Shown: positions 7,948-16,423 of the stretch, piece by piece | Layout: the number at the start of each line of letters is the position of its first letter | Numbering within the stretch: the stretch's first letter is position 1 | Assembly: GCA_016717115.1 (NCBI GenBank) | Contig: JADKGE010000003.1 | Coordinates: 62,001-126,000 of the forward strand | Reading direction: 5' to 3' | DNA from: Actinomycetota bacterium | GTDB taxonomy: Bacteria; Actinomycetota; Actinomycetes; S36-B12 | DNA: 64,000 nt | Notes under the pieces: generated by a model | Told to the model about the DNA's origin: nothing | The model's database searches: none | What the model saw: only the letters and a program-made list of their open reading frames with translations | Translations under genes and position numbers: made by a program

Positions 7948-9178
7948 TATGGACCAGTCTGCCCTGTTGGAACTGCTGGAGGCGTTGAAGGCTGCCGGAG
8001 TGGATGAACGGATCCGGATCGCCGCGCAGAGCATGTATCAGGCGTTGATCGACGCGGAGGCTGAGGGCGTGATCGGCGCGGGCTTCTGGGAACGAACGGA
8101 GGCCCGCACAGCGGTCCGGAACGGGTCGAGGCAGCGGCTGCTGTCCACGACGGCCGGGGACCTGGAGCTGCGGATCCCGAAGCTGCGGTCGGGATCGTTC
8201 TTCCCGTCGCTGCTGGAGCGCCGGCGCCGGATCGACCAGGCGCTGTTCGCGGTGATCATGGAGGCCTACCTGCACGGCGTCTCGACGCGCAAGGTCGACG
8301 ACCTGGTCAAGGCCCTCGGCGCCGACACCGGGATCTCCAAATCGGAGGTCTCGCGGATCTGCAAGGACCTCGATGAGGAGGTCGGTGCGTTCCGAGACCG
8401 GTCCCTGGCGGAGACGACGTACCCGTACGTGTTCCTCGACGCGACCTACTGCAAGGCCCGCGTGAACCACCGCGTCGTCTCGCAGGCCATCGTCGTGGCG
8501 ATCGGCGTGACCGCCGACGGCAGGCGCGAGGTCCTGGGCATGGACGTCGGCGACAGCGAGGACGGCGCGTTCTGGACCGCGTTCCTGCGCGGCCTGAAGG
8601 CCCGCGGACTGACCGGCGTGCAGCTGGTCATCTCCGACGCCCATAGCGGCCTGAAGCAAGCAATCGCAGCGGTTCTCATCGGCTCGAGCTGGCAAAGATG
8701 CCGCGTGCACTTCATGCGCAACGTCCTCGCGGTGGTGCCGAAGGGCAACGCCGAGATGGTCGCCGCGGCCATCAGGACGATCTTCGCCCAGCCCGACGCC
8801 GAGCACGTGGAGGAGCAGTTCGACGTCATCGCCGGGATGCTCGGCCGGCAGCTGCCCAAGGTCGAGGCGATGCTCCGCGAGGCGCAGGACGACCTGCTGG
8901 CGTTCACCGGGTTCCCGCAGGTCCACTGGCGGCAGATCTGGTCCACCAACCCGCTCGAGCGGGTGAACAAGGAGATCAAGCGCCGCACCGACGTCGTTGG
9001 CGTGTTCCCCAATCCCGAGGCGCTCCTGCGCCTCGCCGGAGCGGTCCTCGTCGAGCAGCACGACGAATGGGCCGCCGCCGATCGCCGCTACTTCAGCGAG
9101 CGATCCATGACCCTCGTCACGACCAGCAGCACCGACAACGAGGGGCAGGTGACGACACCGGAACTCATGTCGGCATGA
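7943..9178 (+). CDS. IS256-family (mutator-type) transposase
   Basis: A 411-residue transposase starting at ATG 7943, preceded by GAGAGGAC. The RNase H-like DDE core is intact: Asp in FLDATYC (near residue 165), Asp in ISDAHSG (near 232) and Glu in the signature WSTNPLERVNKEIKRRT (near 337). It is full length for the family. I cannot fix the element ends; GGTCAGT at 7896-7902 and its complement ACTGACC at 9186-9192 are candidate inner termini. It lies between two copies of the tRNA-Thr-half repeat (7664 and 9390) in a stretch of broken genes, consistent with an insertion into non-essential DNA. Confidence 0.93.
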   Translation: MAMDQSALLELLEALKAAGVDERIRIAAQSMYQALIDAEAEGVIGAGFWERTEARTAVRNGSRQRLLSTTAGDLELRIPKLRSGSFFPSLLERRRRIDQALFAVIMEAYLHGVSTRKVDDLVKALGADTGISKSEVSRICKDLDEEVGAFRDRSLAETTYPYVFLDATYCKARVNHRVVSQAIVVAIGVTADGRREVLGMDVGDSEDGAFWTAFLRGLKARGLTGVQLVISDAHSGLKQAIAAVLIGSSWQRCRVHFMRNVLAVVPKGNAEMVAAAIRTIFAQPDAEHVEEQFDVIAGMLGRQLPKVEAMLREAQDDLLAFTGFPQVHWRQIWSTNPLERVNKEIKRRTDVVGVFPNPEALLRLAGAVLVEQHDEWAAADRRYFSERSMTLVTTSSTDNEGQVTTPELMSA

Positions 9179-9216
9179 TCAGAGAACTGACCTGAGCGCG
9201 ACGAGCGAAAAGCCAC

Positions 9217-9255
9217 CACGCCAGGGGACGTCACCTTTCTATCCGGCCTGGCGTG
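9217..9255 (+). terminator. Hairpin downstream of transposase
   Basis: Arms CACGCCAGG (9217-9225) and CCTGGCGTG (9247-9255) form a perfect 9-bp stem with a 21-base loop, 38 bases after the transposase stop. No clear T-run follows, so it may be an element-end structure rather than an intrinsic terminator. Confidence 0.5.
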
Positions 9256-9389
9256 CCGTCGCCCTTTCGCTACGCGGCGTCGCATGGGGGCGTGAGAGGC
9301 GAAAGGGCGAGGTTGGGGCGAGGACGCCCTCTAAGAATTGAGGCTGGACGTGCTCTGGTGCTGTTCAGAAGGACTGCTCCGCGATGATC

Positions 9390-9416
9390 GACCTACGCAC
9401 ATTTGATGCGTAGGTC
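9390..9416. repeat. tRNA-Thr-half fragment in inverted arrangement, copy B
   Basis: GACCTACGCA (9390-9399) and TGCGTAGGTC (9407-9416) are perfect 10-bp inverted repeats with a 7-base loop. The sequence is the anticodon-stem/variable-loop part of the tRNA-Thr-half repeat, present here once in each direction. Further downstream the family's tail features recur: a TTGCAAC element near 9459 and TTTCGCCCTTTCCTTCGCCCTTT-like pyrimidine-rich repeats at 9510-9532. The gap 9256-9608 holds nothing else I can name. Confidence 0.65.
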
Positions 9417-9608
9417 CGAGAGGTTGTTCCGATGGGCGCAGGCTCGGATGGCGTTGAGTTGCAACGGAGATTCCTGAATCGCCTCCATCTCGAATCGCTC
9501 TTCGGAGGTCTTTCGCCCTTTCCTTCGCCCTTTGAATTGGCGGGAGCCAGGGCGGGGGTGTTCAGCCGTGCGCATGACCGGGACGCACAACTTGCTGAAG
9601 TCCCGAGC

Positions 9609-10122
9609 TCAGGGCGAGGCGGGGCCACTCGCTGGCGCTGATTCTCTTTCAGGCGACTGCCCAGGTTCGGGGCTGTGTGCGTCCGTGGCCGAGAGGTAGT
9701 CCATTCGGTATCCGTCGTCGTCCTTCTGCAGGAGCCCTTGCTCAACGAGGGCGAAGGGGTCGATCAGGAGGTCCATGCATGCGGGAAGCCCGGCGACGCC
9801 ACCTCGACGAACCACCAGGACGGCGTAGGGACTGCTGTCGCTCGCGTCGTGCAGCTTCAGGGCCTACAGCCATTCGCTACGAGACAGGAGGAATGACCCG
9901 GTTGTGCTGCTCTTGACCTCAAGGGCCACCGGCTGTGGATGGCCGGTTCGATCGACGTCCAACCAGCCGAGCATGTCGAATCCGAGAGTGTCGGCGTGTT
10001 CGCTCAAGTGAAGCAGACCCCTTCCAGTATCGATTGAGGAACTCGGAGGGCGCACCTGTCGAGGCCGCCCTGGCACACCTCCCAGGCGCGCTCGACCCCA
10101 ACGCGGACGAGGAGGACCTCAT
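9609..10122 (-). pseudogene. Broken DUF3883-domain protein remnant
   Basis: Reading leftward, the frame gives TLGFDMLGWLDV, then ALEVKSSTTGSFLLSRSEWL, the DUF3883 signature (EVK, FxLSRxEW) found in proteins of restriction and anti-phage contexts. A TAG at 9864-9866 interrupts it directly after EWL, yet the same frame continues with ALKLHDASDSSPYAVLVVRR, exactly as the domain should. Upstream, APSEFLNRYWKG is in a different frame (about 10020-10060), suggesting a frameshift as well, and no N-terminal domain remains. I read this as the 3' remnant of a longer gene. Confidence 0.6.
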
Positions 10123-10286
10123 CGCAGATCTGGTGTGGCCGCACTGGGAAATGCGATCAGTCCGTCACGTGATGCGGGGTGTTGGAGGGCGTGTGTAACG
10201 CCTGGGACGGTGGCGAGACTGAATCATGAAGGCGTATCCCCGTCGGGGGCAGGATGCGCGAAACCGACCGATGGAGGAGGTCTCCG

Positions 10287-10508
10287 GTGACGAACGACCT
10301 GAATGGGATGGCCCCGGGCGATACGCCGGGTGGAGGCAATCGGATGAGCGTGGGCAGGCGGGCGGTGCTGGCTTTCGTGGCGGTCTTCGTGGCGAACGGG
10401 CTGGGTGGCGGCGACAGGAGGACGTCTGGAGTCCTACTCATTGGTGCGGTGGTGGTCGTGATCCTTCTCGTTGGGTCGGCGCGGTGGATCCGCGGACGCC
10501 GGACGTGA
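10287..10508 (+). CDS. Small membrane protein, function unknown
   Basis: A 73-residue open frame from GTG 10287, preceded by GGAGG with suitable spacing. After a Gly-rich, polar start it has two hydrophobic stretches (AVLAFVAVFVANGLG and GVLLIGAVVVVILLVGSARW) ending in a basic RGRRT tail, consistent with a two-pass membrane protein. It is not recognised as a known family. It lies 112 bases upstream of the FMN reductase gene and might share its transcript. Confidence 0.5.
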   Translation: MTNDLNGMAPGDTPGGGNRMSVGRRAVLAFVAVFVANGLGGGDRRTSGVLLIGAVVVVILLVGSARWIRGRRT

Positions 10509-10620
10509 TCACCACGATGGCAACTGTTGGCGCGAGGGGCTCTTGGGGCCGTTGGGATCCAGTGAGGGAGCCGGAGCGTCCGGATGACAGCCACGGACGT
10601 CCGGAACCGGAACGCACGAG

Positions 10621-11217
10621 ATGACCGATGACGACATGGTGGTTCGTGAGCTCCTGCTGATCTGCGGGAGCCTGCGGGCGGCGTCGACCAACATGGCGAT
10701 GATGCGCACCGTCCTGCAGATGCTGCCTGACGGTGTCGCGGGCACGCTCTACGAGGGGCTGGCCACCCTGCCTCACTTCGATCCCGACGACGACCACGAC
10801 CCGCTCCCCGCTGCGGTCGAGTCCCTTCGGGCCTCGCTGCGCGGCGCGGACGCGATCATGTTCTGTACCCCCGAGTACGCGGGAGGTCTGCCCGGCTCGT
10901 TCAAGAACCTTCTCGACTGGACCGTGGGAGGCCAAGAGATCGAACTGCCCGTCGGGTGGATCAACGTCTCTACGGCTCCCGGGGGAGCGCAACGTGCCCA
11001 CGAGTCGCTGGGTGTCGTCCTTGGCTACACCGGGGCGCAGGTCGTCGCAACGGCATGCAAACAAATCCCGGTGCGGCGGGACCTCATTGACTCCGACGGC
11101 ACCATCGGTGATGAAACGATCCGGTCCGAGGTCTCACACGTGATTGCCGAGATCCTCACCCACGTGCCTCGCCAGCATCGGACGGTGGGCGATCAAGGGG
11201 CGGGCCTGGGCGGGTGA
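10621..11217 (+). CDS. NADPH-dependent FMN reductase family protein
   Basis: A 198-residue flavodoxin-like fold protein. It has the FMN phosphate-binding loop GSLRAASTN near residues 16-24 and the family motif TPEYAGGLPGSFKNLLDW near 83-100. Relatives (chromate/quinone reductases, azoreductases) reduce FMN or quinones with NAD(P)H in the cytoplasm and protect against quinone or metal stress. An ECF sigma gene follows on the same strand. Confidence 0.88.
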   Translation: MTDDDMVVRELLLICGSLRAASTNMAMMRTVLQMLPDGVAGTLYEGLATLPHFDPDDDHDPLPAAVESLRASLRGADAIMFCTPEYAGGLPGSFKNLLDWTVGGQEIELPVGWINVSTAPGGAQRAHESLGVVLGYTGAQVVATACKQIPVRRDLIDSDGTIGDETIRSEVSHVIAEILTHVPRQHRTVGDQGAGLGG

Positions 11218-11363
11218 AGGTCGCCATGTCCAGAGATCGGCGGGTTGACAGGTTGCGGGTGCGCGGCGGCCCTGACAGTGACGACACCGGCTTCGGGCGT
11301 CCGAGGCGGGCCCGTGGACGTGTCGGAATAGACTTCGGCGGTCCTAGGCGAGGAGTTGCCCAG

Positions 11364-12053
11364 ATGAGCACGTCGTCCGCCCGGGAGCCGGTAACGGTCG
11401 AGTCCGCGCGTTCCAGAGACGCGGAACTCGTCGGCCGTTTGCGCGCAGGTGACGCCGCAGCGTTCGCGGAGATCGTGGACGACTGGTCCGCATCCATGCT
11501 TCAGCTTGCACGGACTTATGTGTCGACGCGTTCCTCGGCCGAGGAGATCGTTCAAGAATGCTGGCTCGCGGTGTTTCGGGGCCTGGACGCCTTCGAGGGC
11601 CGGTCATCCCTGCGGACGTGGACCTACCGGATTCTCACGAACTTGGCCAAGACCCGCGGGGTAAGCGAAGCTCGCGTGCTGCCGTGGGCGCCGGGGGGCG
11701 ACGACGACCCCGGACCGACGGTGGACCCGAGCCGCTTCCGCGGGGCCGGCGAGAAATGGGCGGGCGGATGGACCCCCGAGGGCGCGCCGACGTCGTGGGA
11801 GCCTTCGCCGGAGTCGGCGCTGATCGGAGCGGAGATCCGTTCTCTGCTGTCGGCGGCGCTGTCGCTGCTGCCCGAGCGCCAGCGGCAGGTGGTCAGTCTG
11901 AGGGACATCCAGGGAATGTCGGCGGACGAGGCGGGCGCCCTCATGGGGATCAGCTCAGGCAACCAGCGGGTCCTTCTGCACCGCGGTCGGGCGCGGTTGC
12001 GTCTGGCACTGGAGGGGTACTACCGAGACATGACGAGCGAGGTGATGTCGTGA
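11364..12053 (+). CDS. ECF-type RNA polymerase sigma factor
   Basis: A 229-residue sigma-70-family ECF factor. Region 2 (ELVGRLRAGDAAAFAEIVDD to GRSSLRTWTYRILTNLAKT) and region 4 (LPERQRQVVSLRDIQGMSADEAGALMG) are both clear, separated by a longer than usual linker rich in Gly, Asp and Pro. I chose ATG 11364 (GAGGAG upstream); the frame is open to 11214 but that stretch does not look like sigma-factor sequence. The downstream anti-sigma gene overlaps its stop, the standard coupled pair, so activity is probably held until a signal inactivates the anti-sigma factor. Confidence 0.92.
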   Translation: MSTSSAREPVTVESARSRDAELVGRLRAGDAAAFAEIVDDWSASMLQLARTYVSTRSSAEEIVQECWLAVFRGLDAFEGRSSLRTWTYRILTNLAKTRGVSEARVLPWAPGGDDDPGPTVDPSRFRGAGEKWAGGWTPEGAPTSWEPSPESALIGAEIRSLLSAALSLLPERQRQVVSLRDIQGMSADEAGALMGISSGNQRVLLHRGRARLRLALEGYYRDMTSEVMS

Positions 12054-12316
12054 TCGAGTCAAAGGCGCAGGAGCCGGATCTCGCCTGCAGGGAGTTCGTC
12101 GAGATGGTGACCGCCTACCTCGAGGGGGCGCTCGACGAGCAGGCGTCGTTGGCGGTGCAGAGCCACCTGTCGCACTGCCCAGGCTGCGACGTCTACCTCG
12201 CGCAGATGCTCGCAACCATCGCGGCGGTCGGGCACGTACCGGTGGAGTCCTTGAGCTCGACCGCCAAGGCCGACCTCACCGCCGCGTTCCGCGACTTCCA
12301 CATGCGGGCCCGGTAG
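12050..12316 (+). CDS. Zinc-finger anti-sigma factor
   Basis: An 88-residue protein that starts at GTG 12050, overlapping the sigma-factor stop by 4 bases. It carries the ZAS signature: CREFVEMVTAYLEGALD followed by HLSHCPGC (His-x3-Cys-x2-Cys), a zinc site that in RsrA-like proteins senses thiol oxidation. There is no membrane segment, so it would be a soluble partner of the sigma factor encoded just upstream. The C-terminal half is short and helical. Confidence 0.88.
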   Translation: MIESKAQEPDLACREFVEMVTAYLEGALDEQASLAVQSHLSHCPGCDVYLAQMLATIAAVGHVPVESLSSTAKADLTAAFRDFHMRAR

Positions 12317-12583
12317 TCGCCAGTCCGTGGCGGATCCCTGCCTGCGCTCACTCATGCGGCGCTGTTGCGTCAGGCGATCGCGGTAGTCGCCGGTTCGCCG
12401 AGGTTCCGTCAACGCCACAGTCCGCTCGTATGCGGAATGGACGTGGCCGGCGACGAGGATGCCGTCATTCGCTGGATGCGTAGGCGCTGGCGCAGCGGGC
12501 GGACTCGCGATCGAGGTCGCGGGCGCGGGTGGGGCTGAACTGGTCGAGGGTTTTCCGTGCGATCGCTGTGTGGGCTGGGGTGG

Positions 12584-12789
12584 ACTCGCAATGCGTAGGT
12601 CCGGGGTTCAACTCCCCGAGGCGGCCCTGAGTCGTAATCCATTGCGCTGCAACAAGTTTCGGCGATTTGAGACGTTCAGTCAAGGTGCCCGTTTCGCCGC
12701 CTTTCGCGGACGAAATGCCCCGGAAGTGCCCCGGTCGTGAGGCCGACTTCCCACATCTACGCGTCGAATGCGTAGGTCGGCGGTTCCAG
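12584..12789 (+). repeat. tRNA-Thr-half repeat, copies C (12584-12627) and D (12762-12789)
   Basis: Copy C reads ACTCGCAATGCGTAGGTC, then T-arm CGGGG-TTCAACT-CCCCG and AGGCGGCCC, clearly the tRNA-Thr 3' half with a changed anticodon. A GCGCTGCAAC element (12648-12657) follows, as in other copies. Copy D, 130 bases on, keeps only TCGAATGCGTAGGTCGGCGG. The whole gap 12317-12795 contains no gene I can support; GGATGCGTAGG at 12474 may be a third, shorter fragment. Confidence 0.7.
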
Positions 12790-12795
12790 AAGGAC

Positions 12796-13551
12796 CTACT
12801 TGTCGAGTTGGAGTCGGCTCCATGCCACGAGGATCAGGCTGCAGCTGCCCAGGACGAGCGGGATGATGAGTGCGAGCTGGGTTGGGGAGACGCGCGTTCC
12901 TTGGCTCACGGCCCACAGTGCCGGTGCGGCGAAGGTGAACCAGCCGCCTGTCCCGGCGACCACGGCCACTTGGGAGACGACGAGGATTCCTATGGCTGTC
13001 CCGATGCCGGCGAGCACTGACCGGCCGAGTGTGGCAGCCCATGCTGCGGGTATCGCGATGGTCGCGGTCAGCAGGGTCAACGCAACCTGTCTGCCCATCG
13101 CTGGCACGGCCTCGACTGTCACGGCTCCGAGGCCGGACACGAGCCCAAAGGCGACCAGTGCGAGCACCAGGGAGACGCTCACGGCTAAGGCCCAGAGCGC
13201 GTAGATGATGAGTTTCGCGGCCGCGATCGTGTGGCGTTTGACAGGCAGGGCGAAGAGTCCGGTGATGGTGCCTTCCCCGAATTCACGACCGAACATCCAG
13301 CTCAGCAGCGCTCCGCAGCCGAGCAGGCCGGCGGCCGATGTGACTTGTGCGGCCGCGGCGAAGTACCCGACCCAGCCTCCTGGATCGATGAGGGGCCCGA
13401 GCTTGGCGGCCATCTGGGCGTCCGCCGTCCCGACGGCGAGCAGCATGGATGCGCAGATCAGTGCGATGCCGAGCACGACGATCACGGTGATTGCTCGCGC
13501 TGTCCTGGAGCGGTAGACCTTCAGGGCCTCGGTGACTAGCGCCGCGTGCAT
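12796..13551 (-). CDS. ABC-2 type transporter permease
   Basis: A 251-residue membrane protein with about six hydrophobic segments, starting MHAALVTEALKVYRSRTARAI, the cytoplasmic lead of ABC-2 export permeases. GGAGG precedes ATG 13551. It overlaps the ATPase gene by 16 bases and follows it, so the two form one exporter; a TetR gene leads the operon. Substrate unknown; this architecture is typical of peptide, antibiotic or bacteriocin self-protection exporters. Confidence 0.85.
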   Translation of the reverse strand: MHAALVTEALKVYRSRTARAITVIVVLGIALICASMLLAVGTADAQMAAKLGPLIDPGGWVGYFAAAAQVTSAAGLLGCGALLSWMFGREFGEGTITGLFALPVKRHTIAAAKLIIYALWALAVSVSLVLALVAFGLVSGLGAVTVEAVPAMGRQVALTLLTATIAIPAAWAATLGRSVLAGIGTAIGILVVSQVAVVAGTGGWFTFAAPALWAVSQGTRVSPTQLALIIPLVLGSCSLILVAWSRLQLDK

Positions 13552-14264
13552 GGCACCTCCGTGTCGTCGGCGAGTACGAGATCGAAGAAGGAGCGCTCGA
13601 TGTCAATGCCGCCAGGGTCGAGGTCTCCGATGATTCGTCCTTGATTGACGACGGAGATGCGATCGGCGATGCGGGCGACTTCGTCCAGGTGGTGGCTGCT
13701 CACCAGCACGCCGGCGCCATCCCCTGCGCGGGTCAGCAGTGCTTCGCGCAGGAGGATCACGCCGGCGGGGTCAAGTCCGTTCGAGGGCTCATCAAGCACG
13801 ATGATCCGTGGATGGTGCTGCAGGGCGGACGCCAAGCCGAGTCGTTGTCGATTCCCGAGGGAGAGCGTGCGCGCCCGCCGACCCGCGTAGGTGTCCATGC
13901 GAAGTTCGGTCATGGCGGCATCGACCATCGGTGCCACGCGCGGGGCGGGGACGCCGTGCAGTCGGGCGCCCAGTGCAAGGTTCTGGCGGACGGTGAGCTC
14001 GCCGTAGGCCAGGGGGGACTCCACTAGGTGCCCGACCGCGGCCCAGTCGGCCCCGTCGAGGCGCCGGCCCTCGATCGTCACGGTCCCCGCGGTTGGTTTC
14101 AGCATCCCGAGCAGGATGCGCATCAGCGTGCTCTTTCCCGCCCCGTTCAGCCCGACGAGGGCGTGGATCTGACCCGCCACGACGGCGATGTCCATCCCGC
14201 GGACACCGGCCCCGTCCCCGTAGAGCCGCACCAGGCCGCGACCGGCGAGCGCCACGTCAGCCAC
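13536..14264 (-). CDS. ABC transporter ATP-binding protein
   Basis: A 242-residue ATPase starting at GTG 14264 with GGAGG 6 bases upstream, overlapping the end of the TetR gene. Walker A (GLNGAGKST), the signature region (LSLGNRQRLGLASAL), Walker B (IIVLDEPSNGLDP) and the switch His (SSHHLDE) are all intact. It would power the ABC-2 permease encoded next (12796-13551). Confidence 0.92.
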   Translation of the reverse strand: MADVALAGRGLVRLYGDGAGVRGMDIAVVAGQIHALVGLNGAGKSTLMRILLGMLKPTAGTVTIEGRRLDGADWAAVGHLVESPLAYGELTVRQNLALGARLHGVPAPRVAPMVDAAMTELRMDTYAGRRARTLSLGNRQRLGLASALQHHPRIIVLDEPSNGLDPAGVILLREALLTRAGDGAGVLVSSHHLDEVARIADRISVVNQGRIIGDLDPGGIDIERSFFDLVLADDTEVPCTRR

Positions 14265-14811
14265 GACGGTCCTCCAGGACCGCGAGGGCGGCATCGAAGG
14301 CCGAACCCAGTGGGAGGTCGTCAGTGAGCGACCATTCGCGAAGTGCGGCGTTCAATGCGCCCATGACGGCCGCTGCGGCAATGAGGGCATCACGACGAGG
14401 CGTGCCCGGCACCGTGAGGGCATCGGCTATCGCGGCCTCGGTGGCGGCCGCTCCGCGGGTCAGGCTTGCGTGCAGGGTCGGCGTCTTGGCCACGATGCGG
14501 ACCCGCCTGCGGACTTCCTCTCCGCCGACCTCAGGAACGCGTCGCCAAGCCATCTGAATGCCGCGGGCGGCTCGAGTGAGCGGGTCCGAGTGCGTCGGCT
14601 GATGGGCGATCTCTTGGCCGATCACCGGATCGTAGGCGTCGTCGACGAGAGGTCCCTCCTTGGAAGTGAAGTGGCGAAAGAACGTCATCTCCGTGACGCC
14701 GGCCCTCGCGGCGATCTGGGCCACGCTTGTCGCCTCGTACCCCTGAACCTCGAACAGGTCCAGTGCTGCCACCTGAAGCCTCTGCTGGGTGATCTCCCGC
14801 TTGCTCGCCAC
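14257..14811 (-). CDS. TetR-family transcriptional regulator
   Basis: A regulator of 184 residues if started at GTG 14811 (VASKREITQQRLQVAALDLF), or 192 from ATG 14835. I prefer the GTG because it gives the usual TetR N-terminus and because the ATG lies inside a 19-bp palindrome. The helix-turn-helix VAQIAARAGVTEMTFFRHF is typical. It leads the ABC exporter operon with an 8-base overlap to the ATPase gene, so it most likely controls its own operon through that palindrome. No Shine-Dalgarno site is visible; a leaderless start is possible. Confidence 0.88.
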   Translation of the reverse strand: MASKREITQQRLQVAALDLFEVQGYEATSVAQIAARAGVTEMTFFRHFTSKEGPLVDDAYDPVIGQEIAHQPTHSDPLTRAARGIQMAWRRVPEVGGEEVRRRVRIVAKTPTLHASLTRGAAATEAAIADALTVPGTPRRDALIAAAAVMGALNAALREWSLTDDLPLGSAFDAALAVLEDRRG

Positions 14812-14817
14812 GTCATG

Positions 14818-14836
14818 AATGTTAGTCACTAACATT
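14818..14836. promoter_or_regulatory. 19-bp palindrome, probable TetR operator
   Basis: AATGTTAGT-C-ACTAACATT is a perfect palindrome with a single central base, lying at the start of the TetR-led operon. Its form (TTAGTnACTAA core) is common for TetR operators in actinobacteria. It also faces the decayed SRPBCC frame on the plus strand. Confidence 0.65.
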
Positions 14837-14837
14837 T

Positions 14838-15147
14838 ATGACGTCAACATGCGACCGCATTCATGGGGTCGCGTCTTGGAAGCCCACGAGGGCACTGTGG
14901 CGTTCGGTTTCGAGACGATCCGCCCGACCGAGGACGGTTCCACGTCGAGGCCGGTCGTATCGTCATCAGCAGTCTGCTCGTCGGTTCGATCGCCAGTTTC
15001 GCGGGCCGGTTCCTAAGTCAGGCGCTCAAGCCTGGCCTCAAGGGCATGCAAGGCCAGTCTGATGGTGCTCCGCGGTGGTCCTCATGGTTGCGCCGAGTTC
15101 GGATGCGACTCAGTCGGGATCTGGTCAAGGTCCGTCGTCGGGAGTAG
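14838..15147 (+). pseudogene. Possible SRPBCC/polyketide-cyclase remnant
   Basis: One frame reads WGRVLEAHEGTVAFGFETIRPTEDGST and a second frame continues HVEAGRIVISSLLVGSIASF and GRFLSQALKPGLKGMQ. Joined by one frameshift near 14940 they resemble the C-terminal half of an SRPBCC lipid-binding protein (strand, then amphipathic helix with GRFLxxxLKPGLKGM). No intact N-terminus exists. The resemblance is by eye only, so this is a weak call. Confidence 0.3.
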
Positions 15148-15203
15148 TTTTCCGAGATCGTCCCGGTTAGTGGAGCCAAGGCGGGACGCCCCGGAGGCAG
15201 ACG

Positions 15204-15788
15204 ATGGCCGACAAGCCCATGTATCACGCGGGGTCGAGAGCCATCCAGGATCGATTCGACAGCCGCCGGATCGCCGACCGCCTGGAGCAGGTGACCGTCC
15301 ACGAGGAACTATCCGAGTGGGACGTCCACTTCATCGAGCACGCGTCGATGTTCTTCCTCGCGACGGCTGACGCCGATGGATGGCCCGACTGCTCCTACAA
15401 GGGAGGCTTGCCGGGGTTTGTCGACGTGCTCGACGACCGAACGTTGGCCTTTCCCAGCTACGACGGTAACGGGATGTTCCGTAGCCTCGGCAACATCGCC
15501 ATCACCGCCAAGGTGGGCATGCTCTTCATCGACTTCGAGAACCCCAGCCGGATACGCATCAACGGCACGGCGACCGTGCACTTCGAAGGCGACCTAGTGG
15601 AGCACTTCGACGGCGCCCAGGCAGTCGTGCGCGTCGCCGTCCAACGCGTCTTCCCGAACTGCCCCCGTTACATTCACCGCATGCAGCTCCAGGACTACTC
15701 GGTGTACGCGCCGGCTCCGGGGCACGTCCCGCCTCAGCCTGACTGGAAGCAGAGTCCGGACTTCCGCGACGCCTTGCCAGGAACCTGA
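15204..15788 (+). CDS. Pyridoxamine 5'-phosphate oxidase family (FMN-binding) protein
   Basis: A 194-residue split-barrel flavoprotein with GGAGG upstream of ATG 15204. Features: HASMFFLATADADGWPDCSYKGG, the strand-turn typical of PPOX proteins, FPSYDGNGMFRSLGNI for FMN phosphate contact, and NPSRIRINGTATV later. It belongs to the larger PPOX/flavin-reductase-like group (about 200 residues) rather than true PdxH. Substrate unknown; F420 or heme-related use cannot be excluded. Confidence 0.85.
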   Translation: MADKPMYHAGSRAIQDRFDSRRIADRLEQVTVHEELSEWDVHFIEHASMFFLATADADGWPDCSYKGGLPGFVDVLDDRTLAFPSYDGNGMFRSLGNIAITAKVGMLFIDFENPSRIRINGTATVHFEGDLVEHFDGAQAVVRVAVQRVFPNCPRYIHRMQLQDYSVYAPAPGHVPPQPDWKQSPDFRDALPGT

Positions 15789-15859
15789 CCGATCCGGCAG
15801 ATCCACGTACCGCCGGGTTGCGAGGCGATCCGAGTGGGGTGGGTTTGCTGCTGCTCGGT

Positions 15860-16372
15860 TCAGGGCACGGCCGTGACGGTCGTGGAGCCGGCGGCGTCGA
15901 GCACGGTGAAAGGTGCGGGCGGCACCTCGCCTGGGGGGACCTCGACGAAGACGAGGACGTGGCCGCCGGTCTGGGTGCCCTCGGATCGTGGCGCACCGTC
16001 GTAGGCGATGGACATCGTGCGCTTCGTGTCGTCGGATGTGATGCCCGTGATGGTCGGATCCGCACCCACTTCGGGTGGAAGCACGAAGGTCACAATCGGC
16101 CAGTCTCGGGGGATGCCGGGGTCGGTCGGTTCGGTGAGGCAGGCGGACATGTCCAGCGTCGCCGAGACCCTGGCAGGACCGACGTCGGTCACGGTCGAGC
16201 AGCTGGCTAGGACCTCCCAGTTGGTCACGACGTCCTTCTTGACGAATCGCGCGACGACCAGGACGAGCGCGACGACGACGGCGACGACCACCACGATCCG
16301 GATCCACCCGGGTTGCGCGTCACCGGGCGATGGAACAGCGATCGGGTCCACCCCTGCCGGCTCGTCGGCCAT
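15860..16372 (-). CDS. Hypothetical single-pass membrane protein
   Basis: A 170-residue protein not recognised as a named family. It has a Pro-rich cytoplasmic start, one strong membrane segment (IRIVVVVAVVVALVLVVARF, about residues 24-43) and an outside domain of about 120 residues with many beta-strand-like stretches and two Cys. It is divergent from a MarR regulator with only 51 bases between the start codons, so both are probably controlled from the same site. Confidence 0.7.
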   Translation of the reverse strand: MADEPAGVDPIAVPSPGDAQPGWIRIVVVVAVVVALVLVVARFVKKDVVTNWEVLASCSTVTDVGPARVSATLDMSACLTEPTDPGIPRDWPIVTFVLPPEVGADPTITGITSDDTKRTMSIAYDGAPRSEGTQTGGHVLVFVEVPPGEVPPAPFTVLDAAGSTTVTAVP

Positions 16373-16382
16373 GTACAGTCCT

Positions 16383-16407
16383 TACATGTAGTCATACAAT
16401 TGATGTA
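16383..16407. promoter_or_regulatory. Candidate MarR operator in the divergent gap
   Basis: TACAT (16383-16387) and ATGTA (16403-16407) are inverted around an AT-rich centre containing CAATTG, in the 51-base gap shared by the MarR gene and the divergent membrane-protein gene. Position and AT content fit an autoregulatory site; the symmetry is imperfect. Confidence 0.35.
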
Positions 16408-16423
16408 CGGTAGCACTTGAAGG

